Source of the DNA: Sorghum bicolor
Lineage: Eukaryota > Streptophyta > Magnoliopsida > Poales > Poaceae
Direction of reading: 5' to 3'
NCBI RefSeq assembly: GCF_000003195.3
Contig: NC_012872.2
Span: 7,440,001 to 7,504,000, forward strand
DNA: 64,000 nt
Below, in pieces: positions 44,611 to 56,302 of this stretch (the stretch's first letter is position 1; each line of letters begins with the position of its first letter). The notes beneath the pieces are model-generated. The model made no database searches, was not told where the DNA came from, and saw nothing but the letters and a program-made list of their open reading frames with translations. The position numbers and the translations under genes are program-made.

Positions 44611-46211
44611 CCTTATCCAAATATGGTCTAACCTACTCTATAAGTTGTCATGAATCCAACATGTGTCAATTAATCAAGCATTTTTATCTAATATTTATCA
44701 TGAAAATATAAGTTATATAAAATAATTTACACCAACAAAAAATAAATTAAAGTGTTAAAATAATCTACACCAACAAATATATTAGGTTTAAACTAAAGTA
44801 TAAAAATAGTAAAATTAACTAAATATTTATGTATCTTTGATAGTATTATAAAATAATATTAAAATTCCTATAGCGTTAACAGTTTTCTCTATTAAAATTA
44901 CTTCTAATTTTAGTATTATCTTTAAAATTTTAATAGTTGTAGACTTGGTGTAAAAGCTAGGGGCAAAGGCCAGTTAGATCCGGTGGATGTCTAGGCACCC
45001 AGGCCAAAAACAAAATACCTTATTACTATCAATATTTCACCCTTTGTGCACCCCAATGGCTAGACAACGATACTTTTAGTGGATAACATTACAATCTCTT
45101 TGCAAAAACAAATGATCTATTTGTTCTCTTCTTTAGGCTAGTGGGATCTTGATCCTAGATTACATATTTTGCTATATGGGTGCCATCTTTTGTTCATGAT
45201 TTTGACATTCTATCAATGACTACGCTAAAGTGATCAATGTCGTCTTAAATTTGTTATATGGTGAGTGTTATTACCTCCCTCTTATGATTGGACCAAAATC
45301 TCATCGCTGTTGCTAGAAGTTGAAGTTTGATGTTAAAATATGGTAGCTGTGTTAATTATGCTCTTTTGTTTGAACATTATATAGGTTAGTATATATGATT
45401 AAGTGGTGCACCTCCAATCAATATTCTCTAGCTTTGCCCTTAGTAAAAAAAAAACAAGCCTTAGTACTACCATTTGGTGCAACTTGGAAGTGTGGGTTAT
45501 ATATTGCATTGTCCGTGTACCATGTTTTGAAAAAGAAAACAATTAATCAACCGGCAAAACCAGGAAGACAAAAAAAAAAGAAAGAAAAGAAATCCATGCA
45601 CGCCATGACATATGAGCAGGAGTGGTATTTCAGTAACTTCAATTCTATGGTGTCGGGGGACTCGTGCCAGCGCGTGGCGCCCACGCTCGTGCTACGTCCG
45701 GTGTCTGCCACTGCCAGATATGCCCAGATGCTCGGTCCGGGGCAGCAGGCCGAGGTGGACGAATCGTCGCGCGCGCGCTCGCTGGCTCGCTCGTGAGTCC
45801 CAGCAGGCTGGCAATGGCCGGATGGAGCCAAAGCACGGTGCCGCGCGCCGCGAGCGAGCGCGTGAGGTCTCGACGTGTGTCCCTCTCCGCTCCCAGCGAT
45901 CTGGGGGGCCACTCCTGCAGCTGCGGCGGCGGTTTCCTGGGTCTCCCGTCCTCGTCTCCAAAGAAGACGACTCCGAATTCGCGACCTTGAGGTGTTGATA
46001 CCGGTGGGCGCCCGAGGTCCGGATCCATGGGCGGTTTTGCTTCCCAGCTGCCACTTGTTTTAGTCACCGCCGATTCGCCCTTTTCGATCCAACTTGGTAG
46101 GAGTGTGGTACGTCTCTTCAACCCTTCCTCCCATTTCTGGTTCCCTTTGTACGTTCAACGCCGATTGGTTGTTTCGTCCAAGTTCTCAAAAACAAGTTGT
46201 TTACCATGTAA
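44611..46211. other. AT-rich stretch then a GC-rich island, no supported gene
   Basis: 44611-45640 is AT-rich with nothing recognised. 45650-46060 is sharply GC-rich with overlapping open frames on both strands (up to 158 codons), none with a domain I know. It could be captured genic DNA, but I cannot show it. Confidence 0.35.
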
Positions 46212-46370
46212 CCTATTCGTTTAAATTTATCAGCCGAATTTACCAGCCATTTAATAATGTTTTTTCTCATAATAATAGTACTTTCTGCTATAGCTGTCAG
46301 AAAGTACTGTTGGCTGCTTTATTATGAGAATGGTTGACAGATTCGACTGATAAGATTAAGTGAATAGGCT
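46212..46370. mobile_element. Small hairpin MITE (CCTATTCG ends)
   Basis: The left end is CCTATTCGTTTAAATTTATC, then AGCCGAATTT. The right end read back is CCTATTCACTTAATCTTATC, then AGTCGAATCT. The arms continue inward through opposed TTCTCATAATAATAGTACTT. 159 bp, almost entirely self-complementary. Confidence 0.85.
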
Positions 46371-46984
46371 TCCATGTTATTTTTATTTTAAGATTTGCTT
46401 CTTCACTTGAGGTTCCATCTTGTTGCTCCGCCAATTTAGAGCAAATATACCCCCATAATCATAAGTTGTGTTCTACTTCCATTTAATTATTATTTTATTT
46501 TTAATTAAATTTTCATATTAATTAATAATCATTATCAATTGTGTACGGAGCTACGTGTCACATGAATATCTTCACCTATGCACCCCTACTTCTTAGGACA
46601 GAACTACCGCCATGGCCCACAACTACTTGGTCTCTCTCTGTCTCCATCTCTAGTGATATCGCTGGTGGCTAGATGGAGTGGAGAGCCATATTTATAGTAG
46701 TTTTGGTCGAGTTCTAGGTCGTCTAAGATTTTCAATGTTGGGGCTATATATATGGTCTGATCATGGTAGATTTGATGAAGGTGACGGTGATAATGTCAAC
46801 AACTTCCATGGTAAGGAGTCCTGGAGGTATTTGTGTGTCATGTTGGTATGCTCTTAAACATCATCCTTGTTGGGATCCTTCTTGCCAAAATCGTGGTTTC
46901 TATAGTTGGATTCATTGTAGCTACTCCAACATTGTGGAGTCCCTGATACCGAGCTCCAACATGAGACACTAATGAGTGCGAATA

Positions 46985-47058
<74 letters not shown>

Positions 47059-48429
47059 CACACACACATTAGCGCGCGGCGGTGCTATTGGATCTCTAAG
47101 TTGGTTCGTCCGAGGAAGAAGACGATGTTGGAGTTGAGTCTTGTGCTACATAGCTGCCAAGGCAATGACCGATATTCTTTGGGACATATAGATGTGTTCG
47201 AGAGTGAGCTTTAAGATGTTGGATTACTATTCTAGAGTACTTACACGAGACTAGAATAGAGTGAGAAGAGCCTGAAAGTTTCTTTGTTTTTTTAAGGTTT
47301 ACTCATGTACCATGGAGATGTAGATGTACCATAATTACTTCAAAGAAAAAATAAGTTTCATAACAGTTAGCTACTAGTCGTGTGTTTAAAAAATATAGAT
47401 ATATATCCGGACATGTACTATGACGTTTCCCTTAGGCATATACAGGAAGAGAATGGTGGTTTTTGAATAAATACAAAAACAATAGGCTGCTAAAGAGAAT
47501 CCACAAATTTATTAAGGTGTAGTGGCTGAAACCGCTAATCTGCCCTCTTAACTGCCGTACGAATTACATGTGATTCGATTCTTTTAAGATTCACAACGCT
47601 TTGGTAGTTGAGGATTTAGGTTACCATGTACCGATCGAGCCATGCACGCAAAGACCGGGTATATTAAAAAGCTAGCTTCACACCATGGAAGAAATTAACC
47701 TGTGTAGTAACGATACAAGAACCAATTTGCATTATCATATGGAATAGTTTTATGTACGTACTTCTACTCTAGCAACGTTTGTAATTAAATTTGTACGTAC
47801 ATAGCTGCGCCAATGATCGACGAATCCTCGGGTACTTGGTACCCCAAAACAGTGCTGACAATAATGTTAGGATCTTGTTTTTATCATTTGCGTAAGCCTA
47901 ACCATGTTTAAAAGAACTGTTACACCTAACTGCAAATTCAATGGAACTTGGACCATCCAGTACATAGTACTCCCTTAGAAAGAAGGCCGTTGAAGAGTTT
48001 AAAATCTGTCTCGCAAACAGTGGCGAAACTAGAGTAAATTAGAGGGGGTGCACTTAGCTTATGGGTGCATAGACATCTTCCGTGAAAATGCATATATGGT
48101 GAAATTTTTGACCTAATCACTATTTTTATAATTTTTGGGTACATATGCATTCCCTATTTAATAGGTAGCTTCACCCTGCTCGCAAAGCGAAGGGCACTAT
48201 AGAGTTCTACTGCTACGCCGAGCTATTGCCATACTCCGTGCCAGCAAGAGTCAGGCACACACTCCCTCCACCGTGGTTGGTTTTAAATAAAGGTTGTGTG
48301 TGTTTATCCATTTGTTAAGTTTACACCGTAGTTAATGCAGTTCTTTTTTGTTTGCACATATAGGGGTAATACAAACCATATTCTATTTCCTTGGTACTCC
48401 TTTATTTGGGAACAGAGTGAGTACTCTGG
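46371..48429. other. Intergenic DNA with a compound microsatellite
   Basis: No gene recognised. It contains the (CT)n(CA)n tract listed separately. A degraded element-like block lies at about 48023-48177 (GTGGCGAAACTAGAG... GGTAGCTTCACCCTG). Confidence 0.4.
46988..47068. repeat. Compound (CT)n(CA)n microsatellite
   Basis: About 14 CT units (46988-47015) run straight into about 26 CA units, with one CAAACA interruption near 47040. Confidence 0.97.
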
Positions 48430-48634
48430 TACCCACAATGCAGACTTTATCATAGAGTCTAAAGTTATTTATTACCTCGAATAATATGTGGACTTAGAGT
48501 CTAAATAAGATTTGGAGTCTTATTTTTTCTACATCTTTCTTCAATAAATATGCTGCCACATCAGCAAAAAACCATAAATAATATGTAATTAATTGTCTTG
48601 GACTCTGTGATAGAGTCTTGCATTGTGAGTGCCC
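48430..48634 (+). mobile_element. MITE of the CACTCACAATGCA family, copy 1
   Basis: The left end is GTACCCACAATGCAGACTTT, and the right end is GTCTTGCATTGTGAGTGCCC. The interior has GCTGCCACATCAGCAAAA. It is homologous in opposite orientation to 60149-60354. Confidence 0.88.
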
Positions 48635-49249
48635 TTATATGAACCAAGAGTGCTAGCAAATCACGGGTCTAGATTAGCTTTTATGCCATTGGCCCTCAGC
48701 GGCTTTTGCGCTCTTGTTCTCTCTCTAAGAAAAAGGAGGGGAAATACCGAATAGGCTAAGCTCTTTTTTAGGAAACTAGATACACTAGCTCTTTTTTATC
48801 TAATTATTATCACTTTTGGCTTTTGTCTTTTTTGCTTTCCTAAATGGGTGTTTCATAGTTGTTTCAAGAGAGACAAAAAATAAGAGGTATATTTTATACT
48901 TGTTTCAACTAAACAACTCTCAGCTTTTCCACAGCTCATAGCCTATAACAACTTTTTCATAACTCGCAACCCACAACAGTTTTCTCTACGAACATAACTC
49001 AAGTAATATCATGAATTAACAGGATTCTCGTATTGATAGCTGATAACCTACAACAACTTTGCCAGCTCGTAGCCCACAACAGTTTTTCCCCATGGACATA
49101 GCTCAACCAAACAGATGACTAATCAATTTGCTTCTTTTCATTTGTTAGCAATCTCAAGCAAAAAAACCAAAGAAGTGATGTTATCGTGAATATGTTAATT
49201 TTCTCAAAAAATAATAGTTGTTTTAGAAAGAGTAAAGTTCACTAGAGCC
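48635..49249. other. Spacer, nothing recognised
   Basis: AT-rich, with two loosely repeated blocks (TAGCCTATAACAACTTTTTC and TAACCTACAACAACTTTGCC) about 110 bp apart. Confidence 0.4.
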
Positions 49250-49400
49250 CTCAAACTTGTTCGGTCTTAATATTAACCTGATCCCTAAACATGCAAATCA
49301 TCCATTTAGGTTCTCAAATTTGTTCTTTTTGTGTCATACTAGTCGCTAAACTCACAATCACCTATTGAGGTTCTCAAACTTGTTTCGTAGTATCATCTTG
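49250..49400. repeat. Second about 30-bp periodic array (CTAAAC/CTCAAACTTG)
   Basis: CTCAAACTTG or CTAAAC variants at about 49250, 49284, 49313, 49346 and 49373, with alternating unit types (a period near 61 bp). Same design as 44390-44610 but diverged. Confidence 0.65.
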
Positions 49401-49428
49401 GTCCTCTTCCTAAGGAGCTGTCCTCCAT

Positions 49429-49710
49429 CTAGTATGACTCTGGCAACCCATGTGGATCCTCATCGATGATAACAACATCATCTATTTTTCCTCTAAAAAG
49501 AACACCTCTAGTTTTAGCAATGTGTTTGCTGGGTGTTTTGAACTCTAACATCAACTCTCTTGCCCTCCTTAAACTACCTCTTGTAGATTGCTTGTTCACA
49601 TAAAGCAATAAACGAGATTTGCCCACCCTTGCGTATCTGGAACGGATGTTCATCAACAATGTCTTCAGTTCTACCTTCCCCAAATCCTCCTTATCCTCGT
49701 GTGTGGGCAT
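49429..49710 (-). CDS. Unassigned ORF (93 codons), possibly transposon-derived
   Basis: Starts MPTHEDKEDLGKVELKTLLM and is rich in charged residues through its middle (RSRYARVGKSRLLLYVNKQS). It sits beside the 30-bp array that often accompanies transposon ends. I recognise no domain. It could be a fragment of a transposase-type gene or a chance frame. Confidence 0.25.
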   Translation of the reverse strand: MPTHEDKEDLGKVELKTLLMNIRSRYARVGKSRLLLYVNKQSTRGSLRRARELMLEFKTPSKHIAKTRGVLFRGKIDDVVIIDEDPHGLPESY

Positions 49711-52506
49711 GACCTCTTATCACATACCCTATCACCGCCCCAACAAACATCCCTAAAGTTCAAGTTTTTAGATTCAGAAATTTCTGGTTACAAAATGTTG
49801 ATTTCCTCTATCCTGTCCTCCTTGCCTGGTCATCCGTTTCTCTATTTGTAGACACTGACGTTGTAAGTTTAAGGATGTTTGTTGGAGCATCGACAATAAT
49901 GGGTATGTGACTAGAGGTGATGCCCACAAGTGAGGATGCTATGATATGTAAAATAATCGATATTGCCTCTGATGCATTTCAAGTACAAATCTATCAATAC
50001 AAGTTTTAAGTCCTAAATTTATATGTACTAAGTATAATTGTTATTCAATGTTTATAAAAGCTGTTTTTTTCCTATTCAAAATACGCTTATTATTCTTGGA
50101 CAGAGGAAATATTAATTGCATACGCCTTATAAAAAGAGAAGCCCATATAACTTAATTTATTTTAGACCATAGAGTTATTAATTTGCTAATGGCAAGCCAA
50201 ATTGAGTAAATGTATATATGAGTAACAGATTTAACCTAAGCTCGATGTACATCCGTTGCAAGGTGACATATAAAATGTGGGAGCACAAAGAGAGGAACCA
50301 TTAGGTATATCAAAGACTTCTAGACCCAAACTTATTTAAAGCAATATTTTTTTACACAGGGTGCAAACCAGCAACCACTCAAGAGAATGAATCTAGCCAG
50401 GATCGAGAATGACTATGACCCGCTCTGCATATAATAAACTCATACGTAGTTTTTCTATAGTTTATTTCGACATACGTGGATCGCAACAGCTAAGCCATGA
50501 CATAATAAGCCCGACCAATATGGCAATGTGGCATTTGATTAGGGCGGTCCAGTTGCATCGTGCATTGCATCCGGCGCTCCAGCCCGGGCGGTACTCTGGT
50601 TTTGGCAAACCAGGCCACTTGGCGATTCTTTACCGGCGCCGATTATATTTGCGAGGGCGCGTGGTCTCCACAGGGTCTGGCCACGTGGCATCGCCGAATA
50701 TCCAGCTGCCTGGTATAAATGTACGTATAGAAAAATTGGGTAGAAATTTACGTATACCAAAAAGATGCTAGCTGTGAGGACCTGCCTCAGGATCATGCAT
50801 GGGAGAGGCTACGCATGAGAGAGTGCTCTGGTCCTCCAAAATTTGTAAACTAGTTTTTGTTTCAACTGTAATTTATGCTTGTTCAGTTCAATCTAAGAGG
50901 ATCAAAGAAGATTAAGGGGAATTTTATTACCCCCTACAAGTCAAAAAAGGCCCCATCCCTGAATCCCCTCTAATTCTTTGATTGAAGATTAACCGAACAA
51001 GCCTTAAGAGAGGTGAGAGCGAGAAATGACCGCATATGAACTTTGGGTGTTCTAGACAAGTCTATGCAAAAAAAAAATACTGGGTTATCAATTAGATTCA
51101 TGCTGCTACAGTTTCACTCATGATACCAATACAACTTTCAAAATCCAAAATATTTCATCCTGATTTTGGTTTCTTAATTAGATATACATGTTTTTTTCAA
51201 AAAAAAAAAACTACCCCATATTCATGTGCATTAGAGGGGAAAGGAAAAGAAGGTGGCAAAGGCAATTTGGTCAGAAGTTGTTCTTCATAATAATGTAATA
51301 TACTCCCAAAATTACCTTTCTGTGTGTATACGTTATTTTGTGTATATAAGTGAGTGTCTGCTTGTGTTCTATGTAAATAAAAAGGGGCCGAAGTAACCCT
51401 TAAAAATAGCTGATGATTTCTACAAATTTTTGCCGACGTCCATATTTTTCTGTGTCCCCAAGGCGGAATTGTGCTTCAAAATTCTTCGGTGTCTGACAAA
51501 ACTTTGTCCTCCATATTTTCTGGGACTTATTCCTGGTCTAAAGGGAATATTACTGCCCCAGCAGCATGGGTCATGTGCGGGTGCGTGTTCGCTATATGCA
51601 TTCATCGAACCTAGTAGCTTGGGAATGTACCAAGGGCTAGCAACTGGGTATACCAATAACTATATATGTGGACCGTAAAGGAATCCAAGGCACTTGCCAC
51701 GAACTCTTCTTTTTTGGACAACTTGTTCAAAACTTGTGTGCTGAGTGCAATGTGCATCTCATATCATCAAAGTTGTGATTAGAGTAGGGATAATCTAACA
51801 TATATATATCCTAGCCATATATACATTGGGTTTTTGAAAGGTGGGAAAATGGTTGATCGATCCGACACTTGCTAGTAGGACTCTACTCTTTAACCCGGTG
51901 TTTTGGCACTTTCTTGTTGTTTCATGCTGATTATTTTATTTTATTCCAAATGTTCATTGGTTACGGCGGAAAATGTTTACCATGACCACAGGTACGGTTC
52001 TCACCATGGTCAATATCCGAGCTCAAATCTCTAGCTGTAACTGGTTTGCCAACAGGAGAGTAGATATATGGATTTTTTTTAGGTTACGGAACCTTTAACA
52101 TAGAATAAAGTTGCGGCCACTATATAACACGACGGTACACACGATCATTAGAAATAAAATAAAATAAAAGAGAAAGAAAGAAGAAAGAGATCAAGTATGC
52201 TCTAAACAAATAAGATCTCATACTCAAGATACACCAACTATAGTAAAAAAACTTGACAGGGTACTCCTATTATCTTGCGTGCACTCTAGAGAAATGGTGA
52301 TCAAAGTCCATAAAACTATGTTGCACGTCGTAAAAAAAGTGATAGAGTGCTTCTAAACCATTTCACATGTCTATAAAGTCCACCCATCAACCAATTAATT
52401 GTTACCACATACCGTAAACACAAAAGATATTACCTCGCATTGTTTTTGTGCATTAAGCTCAGCTATACCATTTTTCTCTAATTCGATGTTCGGCCATATA
52501 TATATA
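49711..52506. other. Intergenic DNA, no supported gene
   Basis: A GC-rich patch at about 50540-50720 holds a perfect G-box in GGCCACGTGGCA (about 50679-50690) and a TATA-like GGTATAAATG (about 50712), but no recognisable ORF follows. Open frames at 50409-50796 and 51420-51678 have no known domain. Confidence 0.35.
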
Positions 52507-52789
52507 TTCCTTCTGTCCCTAAATAAATAGATTTTTATTGTTGTCTTAAGTAATTTTTTTTAAAACTTTAACTGAACTTCTAGAATAAAATATTAAGATT
52601 TATAGTATTAAATTAGTATCATTAGATTTAACATAGGATATATTTTTATAAGGTGTTCATTTTATGTTATAGATATTGTTTTTCTTTTCTATAAAGTTGG
52701 TTAAACTTAAAATGACACAAATTCTAGGAATTGGTCAAACTTAAAATGACATGGATTCTAGGAATTTATTTATCGGTAGATGGAGGAAC
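52507..52789. mobile_element. Stowaway-like MITE
   Basis: The left end is TTCCTTCTGTCCCTAAATAA, and the right end is AATTTATTTATCGGTAGATGGAGGAA. The right half carries a short internal duplication of GGTCAAACTTAAAATGACA-type sequence. Confidence 0.75.
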
Positions 52790-54122
52790 TAGCCCAACAA
52801 CTCATGCATACTTCTGCCCACCAAAGGTTGGACAAGGTAGTAAAGTAATTAAATACTAAAAATCCATTTACAGCAACACTACTAAAAAACCTTCGTCCTC
52901 GCAGCGCAATACCTGGCAAGCCAATGGTTGCACATCCCACTTGACATACCACGAGAGGGTTCCCTTCTCGATGTATATTTCAGGACCAAAGGTGCGTACA
53001 CTAGTAGAGAGATAATTGTTGATGTGCACTGTCGATCGCGCACATTGTGTGAGTGCGTGTGTAAGTAACAGCAAGGAAGTCTCACCTGCTATGTCAAGTG
53101 AGATGTGCAACCATATTGCGAAAGCAGGGGAGGGACATGTGAGACCCAGTAATGTGCTTCAACTTTGGCCCAAAAATAAAAACTGAACCGGGCATTGGCC
53201 CATATATGGTGACTAGTTTGCCACTAGAGCTGATATGCATGGATCTGTATCGAGATGGGCTGTAAACATGATTCACACGTATCTGGCTGTCCAACCGTGT
53301 TCGAGCTGCTAATCCCTTGTCAATTAGTTGCCAATCTTGGGAATTTTTTTTATTTTTATAAAATGTTCCTTTGCAAAAATAATAGATCCACTCAAAATTT
53401 AGCAAATTAAGTCTCATAGTAGACTCCAAAACATCAAGATTTACACTTTAAACCAACTGAAAAACAATCTTTCAAGTCAAAACCAGACCACCTAATTAAT
53501 TTTAGGAAATCACATCCTCTAGTAATTATGAGGTTTATTCTTCTGAACGCCGTAAGTCTCTCATCTAGACTTCAAATTAGGCATTCCACATATGAATAGT
53601 ATTTTGTCAATGAGGTGTACATAATGGTGTAGTCGATTTTGTAATTGAAGATACTCATAGAAATCGAATGATTCGGTTTTGTGAATCCAAATGACTTAGT
53701 TTTCAAGGTTGTCCAATGTTAATATTTTTTGTTATCACCAGTTCCGAATTATCCACTCTTCTACTATGAAAAATAATTTGAATTGTCCCTTGATGTAATA
53801 AATTAGCTATCTCTACTACTGTGGAAATTACTTAAAGCGACCCTTCAATCTATGTCTACACTAACAATCAATCTTTGCCATTATGAAAAAATAACCTAAA
53901 GCAACCACTAAATCATCATCTAAATAAACCATCCGTGCATTCTCAAAAAAATAACATAAAGTACCACCATATATGCTTTCAAATCATCCAGTTCTATTTC
54001 TATCATGTGGTCCATTAGCCTCTGATGTGATTCTTGTACTCCTCAAATATCTTGGTTCCAATACTCTTCAAATACCCATTAGATCCTTAAACTTAAACTT
54101 GTTGTGTGTGTTACTTAATTTT
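52790..54122. other. Intergenic DNA, nothing recognised
   Basis: AT-rich. The open frames at 52868-53429 (minus) are not recognisable. No element ends identified. Confidence 0.4.
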
Positions 54123-55212
54123 CACTAGCACAAAAGAAAAGATTTTCAGAGATGGACATTTTTTTTTATTTTTAGAGATGGGCAAGCCATCCGACTCTAA
54201 CCAATGGTCATTATTAATGCCTTTTTGCAGTGGTAGTTGGCATACCCATCGCTAAAAATTGATTAACCTACTACTTAGAAATAACAATTCCTTACCACTA
54301 TATCAAACACAATAATAGGATTCTGTCTTTTTATATAAATATTTCATAATCTTATATTCAATAACTTGTCTACTACATTAAATTAAATGAAAAAGTTTCA
54401 ACTGTAAAGTTTTATGTCTTGTAATGTGTCTCCATACAAAAAATTTGAATATCAAAATATGTAAATTTTTAAAATATTTGAGACACTAGAAAACTCCAAA
54501 TCAAAAACTTGTCAACAACAAACAAGTAGATCAGGTCAGACACTACAACTGTAGTATTAACTATGTGAAACCACTTATAAATTCTAAATTTTGAATTTCA
54601 AAATCTATGAACTTATAACACATATTTAGAACTCTCAACAACTTCAAATAAAAAAACTTTTCTACTACAAAGTTGTAGACTATATTGAGCATGTCAATTA
54701 TTGAGGTTGTTTAAAAGTTTTAAATTTCAAAATCTATGAACTTAAAAATAGTTTGAGACTCTAAACAGTTTCAAATAAAAAACTTCTCAACTACAAAGTT
54801 ATAGATAACATCGAGAGTTGTAATTTTGATATAAAGTTGTTTTTTTATCCAGATTCATATAAAAAAGTTATAGAGGCGGCATCTTAATTTGACTATCTTT
54901 GTTAATCAACTTTTTAAAATGAATCAGAATGACCACATTTTTATTAGCAATTTTCATAGATGGATATCTTAAGATGTCCACCTCTAAAAATCGATTTATA
55001 GAGACGAACATCTTGAGGTGTCTGTCTTTGTTAAAATTGATAATTAGTGTAGACAGTCTTCTTAGGATGCCTACCTCTCTGAATGGTTTTTAGAGGCGAA
55101 CAACATTTGTCAGGAGGCCGTATGCCCATTTATAGAGGCGGTCTGTAGATGTGCTCGCCTCTATTAAATATTAATTAGAGAGGTTGTCTCTTAAAATCGT
55201 CATTGTGGTAAT
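54123..55212. mobile_element. Non-autonomous CACTA-like element (about 1.1 kb)
   Basis: The left end CACTAGCACAAAAGAAAAG is followed by GATTTTCAGAGATGG. The right end, read back, gives a degraded CACAATGACGATTTTAAGAG. Subterminal zones carry repeated TAGAGGCG/TAGAGATGGGC motifs in both orientations (for example ATCTTAAGATGTCCACCTCT and GCCTCTATTAAATATTA). The AT-rich core has no coding capacity. The right terminus is imprecise. Confidence 0.65.
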
Positions 55213-56036
55213 TATCCAAATCACTTAGACGTTGATTCGTTTGCAATGGTCCAAATCACCTTGATGTTGATTCGTTCTTCCTTGTCATTGGCATATATTT
55301 GGCATGGGACCAGCATTACGAAAATACCCATGCACCAGCTTCCTAGGATGGATGCTCTCCTTGACACCATGGTCACCTGCCGTACTTCAAGGCTACAGCA
55401 ACAACCAGGTTATATACACATATCCGTCCATCATCAAACAAACAAAAAGAAAACAAAGAAGAAGATGCTGGTAATAATCAAAGCGCGCGCGCAGATGTCA
55501 ATCATGATCACATTATACCAAAACCCCAGCTGATGAAACGCATATCGCATATGGGCTTACCTCGTAATGCAAGGCACTTGATCCAGGGCCTGTCTGCTGC
55601 TGGCTGGCCTCTCTCCCCCTCTCATCTCATCTCACCACCAACATAGTTTACCGATCTCGCTTTGTACTAACAAGATCTCGCTTCCTTCCGGCTTTTTCCT
55701 CACGTCATTTTCTCATCTTTATATCACGTTGGGACCCATGCATGCGCCACGCCATCCTCCAGCTTTATGCAAGCAAACCCTATAAGCTAGCTTTGTGTGT
55801 CTCCCTCCCCAAACCATTTGCTCGCCACCGAGCTCATCTCATCTCATCTCTCACCGCCACTTTCCTTTCCTCTCGAACAAAGCAGGTGGTGGCGCGGCTG
55901 GCCGCCGTGTCTGTCTGTTGTGTCTGTGTGCACCATCGGCGGTTCGAGTTGGGCTCCGTGTCCGTCCGTCTCTTTTATCCCGGCCAGAACCAGAGAGAGC
56001 TTCCTCTCTGACAGAGCGCCTCTGTCTCTCTCTCTG

Positions 56037-56044
<8 letters not shown>
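55213..56044. other. Promoter and leader region of the DUF1666 gene
   Basis: CATCTTTATATCACG at about 55715 could supply a TATA element. CTCATCTCATCT and CT-rich leader sequence precede the large CT microsatellite. The open frames here run through simple repeats and are not credible. Confidence 0.45.

Positions 56045-56117
<73 letters not shown>
56045..56117. repeat. Pure (CT)36 microsatellite in the gene leader
   Basis: An uninterrupted TC/CT run of about 73 bp, preceded by an interrupted one from about 56020. It ends about 185 nt upstream of the chosen DUF1666 start. Confidence 0.97.
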
Positions 56118-56118
<1 letters not shown>

Positions 56119-56302
56119 GAAGATCGATCACACTCTCGGCCAGTCTCGGTAGATGCGCAACAATGCGAGCGGCAGCAGCTGGTGTTCCCGTGTGGCGGTG
56201 CTGCAGCAAGTGCTTGGCCCGCAGGCTTCTCCTCATGGCTTCGGCTTCGGCCTCCACCAGCACCGGCTTGGTGGTGACGCTTCTTCTTCCTCCGGCGGCG
56301 GC

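Noticed and set aside
46838..47214. Frames with Cys-Val, Thr-His and Ser-Leu runs
   Set aside because: Translated microsatellite, not protein.
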